From positions 1 through 5,810 of the forward strand of contig CAKTFL010000154.1 of NCBI GenBank assembly GCA_934555855.1: a stretch of DNA of 5,810 nucleotides, in the 5' to 3' direction. The notes under the pieces were generated by a model. The model ran no database searches, was not told where the DNA came from, and saw only the letters and a list, made by a program, of their open reading frames with translations. The DNA is from an uncultured Sphingomonas sp. GTDB lineage: Bacteria > Pseudomonadota > Alphaproteobacteria > Sphingomonadales > Sphingomonadaceae. Every line of letters begins with the position of its first letter. Position 1 is the stretch's first letter. Below are positions 5,307-5,810 of this stretch, piece by piece. The position numbers were made by a program, and so were the translations under genes.

Positions 5307-5810
5307 ATGGCCCTTCGTCCTTCTTCGCTCGCCGCCAGCCTGCTGGTCCTCGCCGCGCTGGCGCCGGGTCAGGCCCATGCGGGCCTGTTCGGGAAGAAAG
5401 CACCCCCCGAGGATTTCAGCGTCGCGCGGGCGCCGGTCGCACTGCCGCCGGTCGCCGCCAACGGCGCCATTTTCCAGACTGGCGATGGCTATGCCGCGCT
5501 GTACGAGGGCTGGCGCGCACGCCGTGTCGGCGATCCGCTGACCATCGTGCTGGTCGAGCGCACCGCAGCCTCCAAATCGGCGAGCTCCAAGCTCGATTCG
5601 CAAGGATCGGGTAGCGTCACGCCGCCATCCACCGGCCTGCTCGACCTGTTCAAGCCGTCCGACGTGTCGGCTAGCGGCAGGCGCGGGTTCGACGGCAAGG
5701 GGCAGGCCGACCAGGCCAACTCGCTGTCCGGCGAAGTCTCGGTGACCGTGGCGGAAGTCTATCCCAACGGTACCATGATGGTGCAGGGGCAGAAGCGCGT
5801 GACGCTAAAC
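5307..5810 (+). CDS. flgH: Flagellar L-ring protein FlgH (5' part, cut by window end)
   Basis: FlgH forms the outer-membrane L-ring, the bushing around the distal rod. The first 168 codons are visible and remain open at the right edge. The conserved core reads GYAALYEGWRARRVGDPLTI (60-79) and VLVERTAASKSASSKLDSQG (80-99), then FDGKGQADQANSLSGEVSVT (128-147) and VAEVYPNGTMMVQGQKRVTL (148-167). Residues 1-25 form a signal peptide (basic start, SLAASLLVLAALAP core, AHA before Gly26) of the signal-peptidase I type. There is no lipobox and no cysteine anywhere in the visible part, unlike the enterobacterial FlgH lipoprotein. An in-frame stop at 5277-5279 and the lack of any other ATG fix the start, although no clear Shine-Dalgarno sequence precedes it. 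The usual neighbour flgI would be expected beyond the window. Confidence 0.96.
   Translation, partial: MALRPSSLAASLLVLAALAPGQAHAGLFGKKAPPEDFSVARAPVALPPVAANGAIFQTGDGYAALYEGWRARRVGDPLTIVLVERTAASKSASSKLDSQGSGSVTPPSTGLLDLFKPSDVSASGRRGFDGKGQADQANSLSGEVSVTVAEVYPNGTMMVQGQKRVTLN

Noticed and set aside
3706..5403. A 565-codon open frame on the minus strand across flgF, flgG and the start of flgH
   Set aside because: It lies entirely opposite clear flg genes, and its residues are dominated by Arg, Ala, Gly, His and Asp, as expected for an antisense frame in GC-rich coding DNA. No family is recognisable.

Overview
The window is a stretch of a flagellar gene cluster from a GC-rich alphaproteobacterium, most likely a sphingomonad (Sphingomonas or a relative). 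That assignment rests on the base composition, on the style of the FlgH and MotA-like proteins, and on the sigma-54/enhancer layout. It is recognition from memory, not a database match. No mobile element, CRISPR array, RNA gene or sign of recent transfer is visible. Codon use is even throughout.

Layout. On the minus strand at the left edge lies a short MotA-family stator gene (29-676). It overlaps by 4 bases the start codon of a further minus-strand gene that runs off the window (1-32), probably the MotB-like partner. A 232-base divergent intergenic region (677-908) follows. It holds a perfect-consensus sigma-54 promoter reading right (851-866), a near-consensus sigma-54 promoter reading left (692-707), and between them eight exact copies of the half-site TTGCCG/CGGCAA. 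Several copies are paired as palindromes or spaced by 21 or 10 bases, as expected of an enhancer for a sigma-54 activator. To the right, all on the plus strand and tightly spaced, are flgB, flgC, flgD, flgE, flgF, flgG and the first 168 codons of flgH, which is cut by the window end.

How the genes work together. FlgB, FlgC and FlgF build the proximal rod and FlgG the distal rod. FlgD is the hook cap, FlgE the hook subunit and FlgH the outer-membrane L-ring. They form one axial-structure operon, probably read from the sigma-54 promoter upstream of flgB and probably continuing into flgI and later genes. The divergent stator genes would supply the ion channel that drives rotation. The shared control region suggests that motor and hook-basal-body genes are switched on together by one activator.

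The flg genes are ordinary. The points worth a second look are the dense half-site array between two divergent sigma-54 promoters, the MotA-like protein that lacks the usual first membrane helix and whose predicted transcript is almost leaderless, and a FlgH with no lipobox cysteine.
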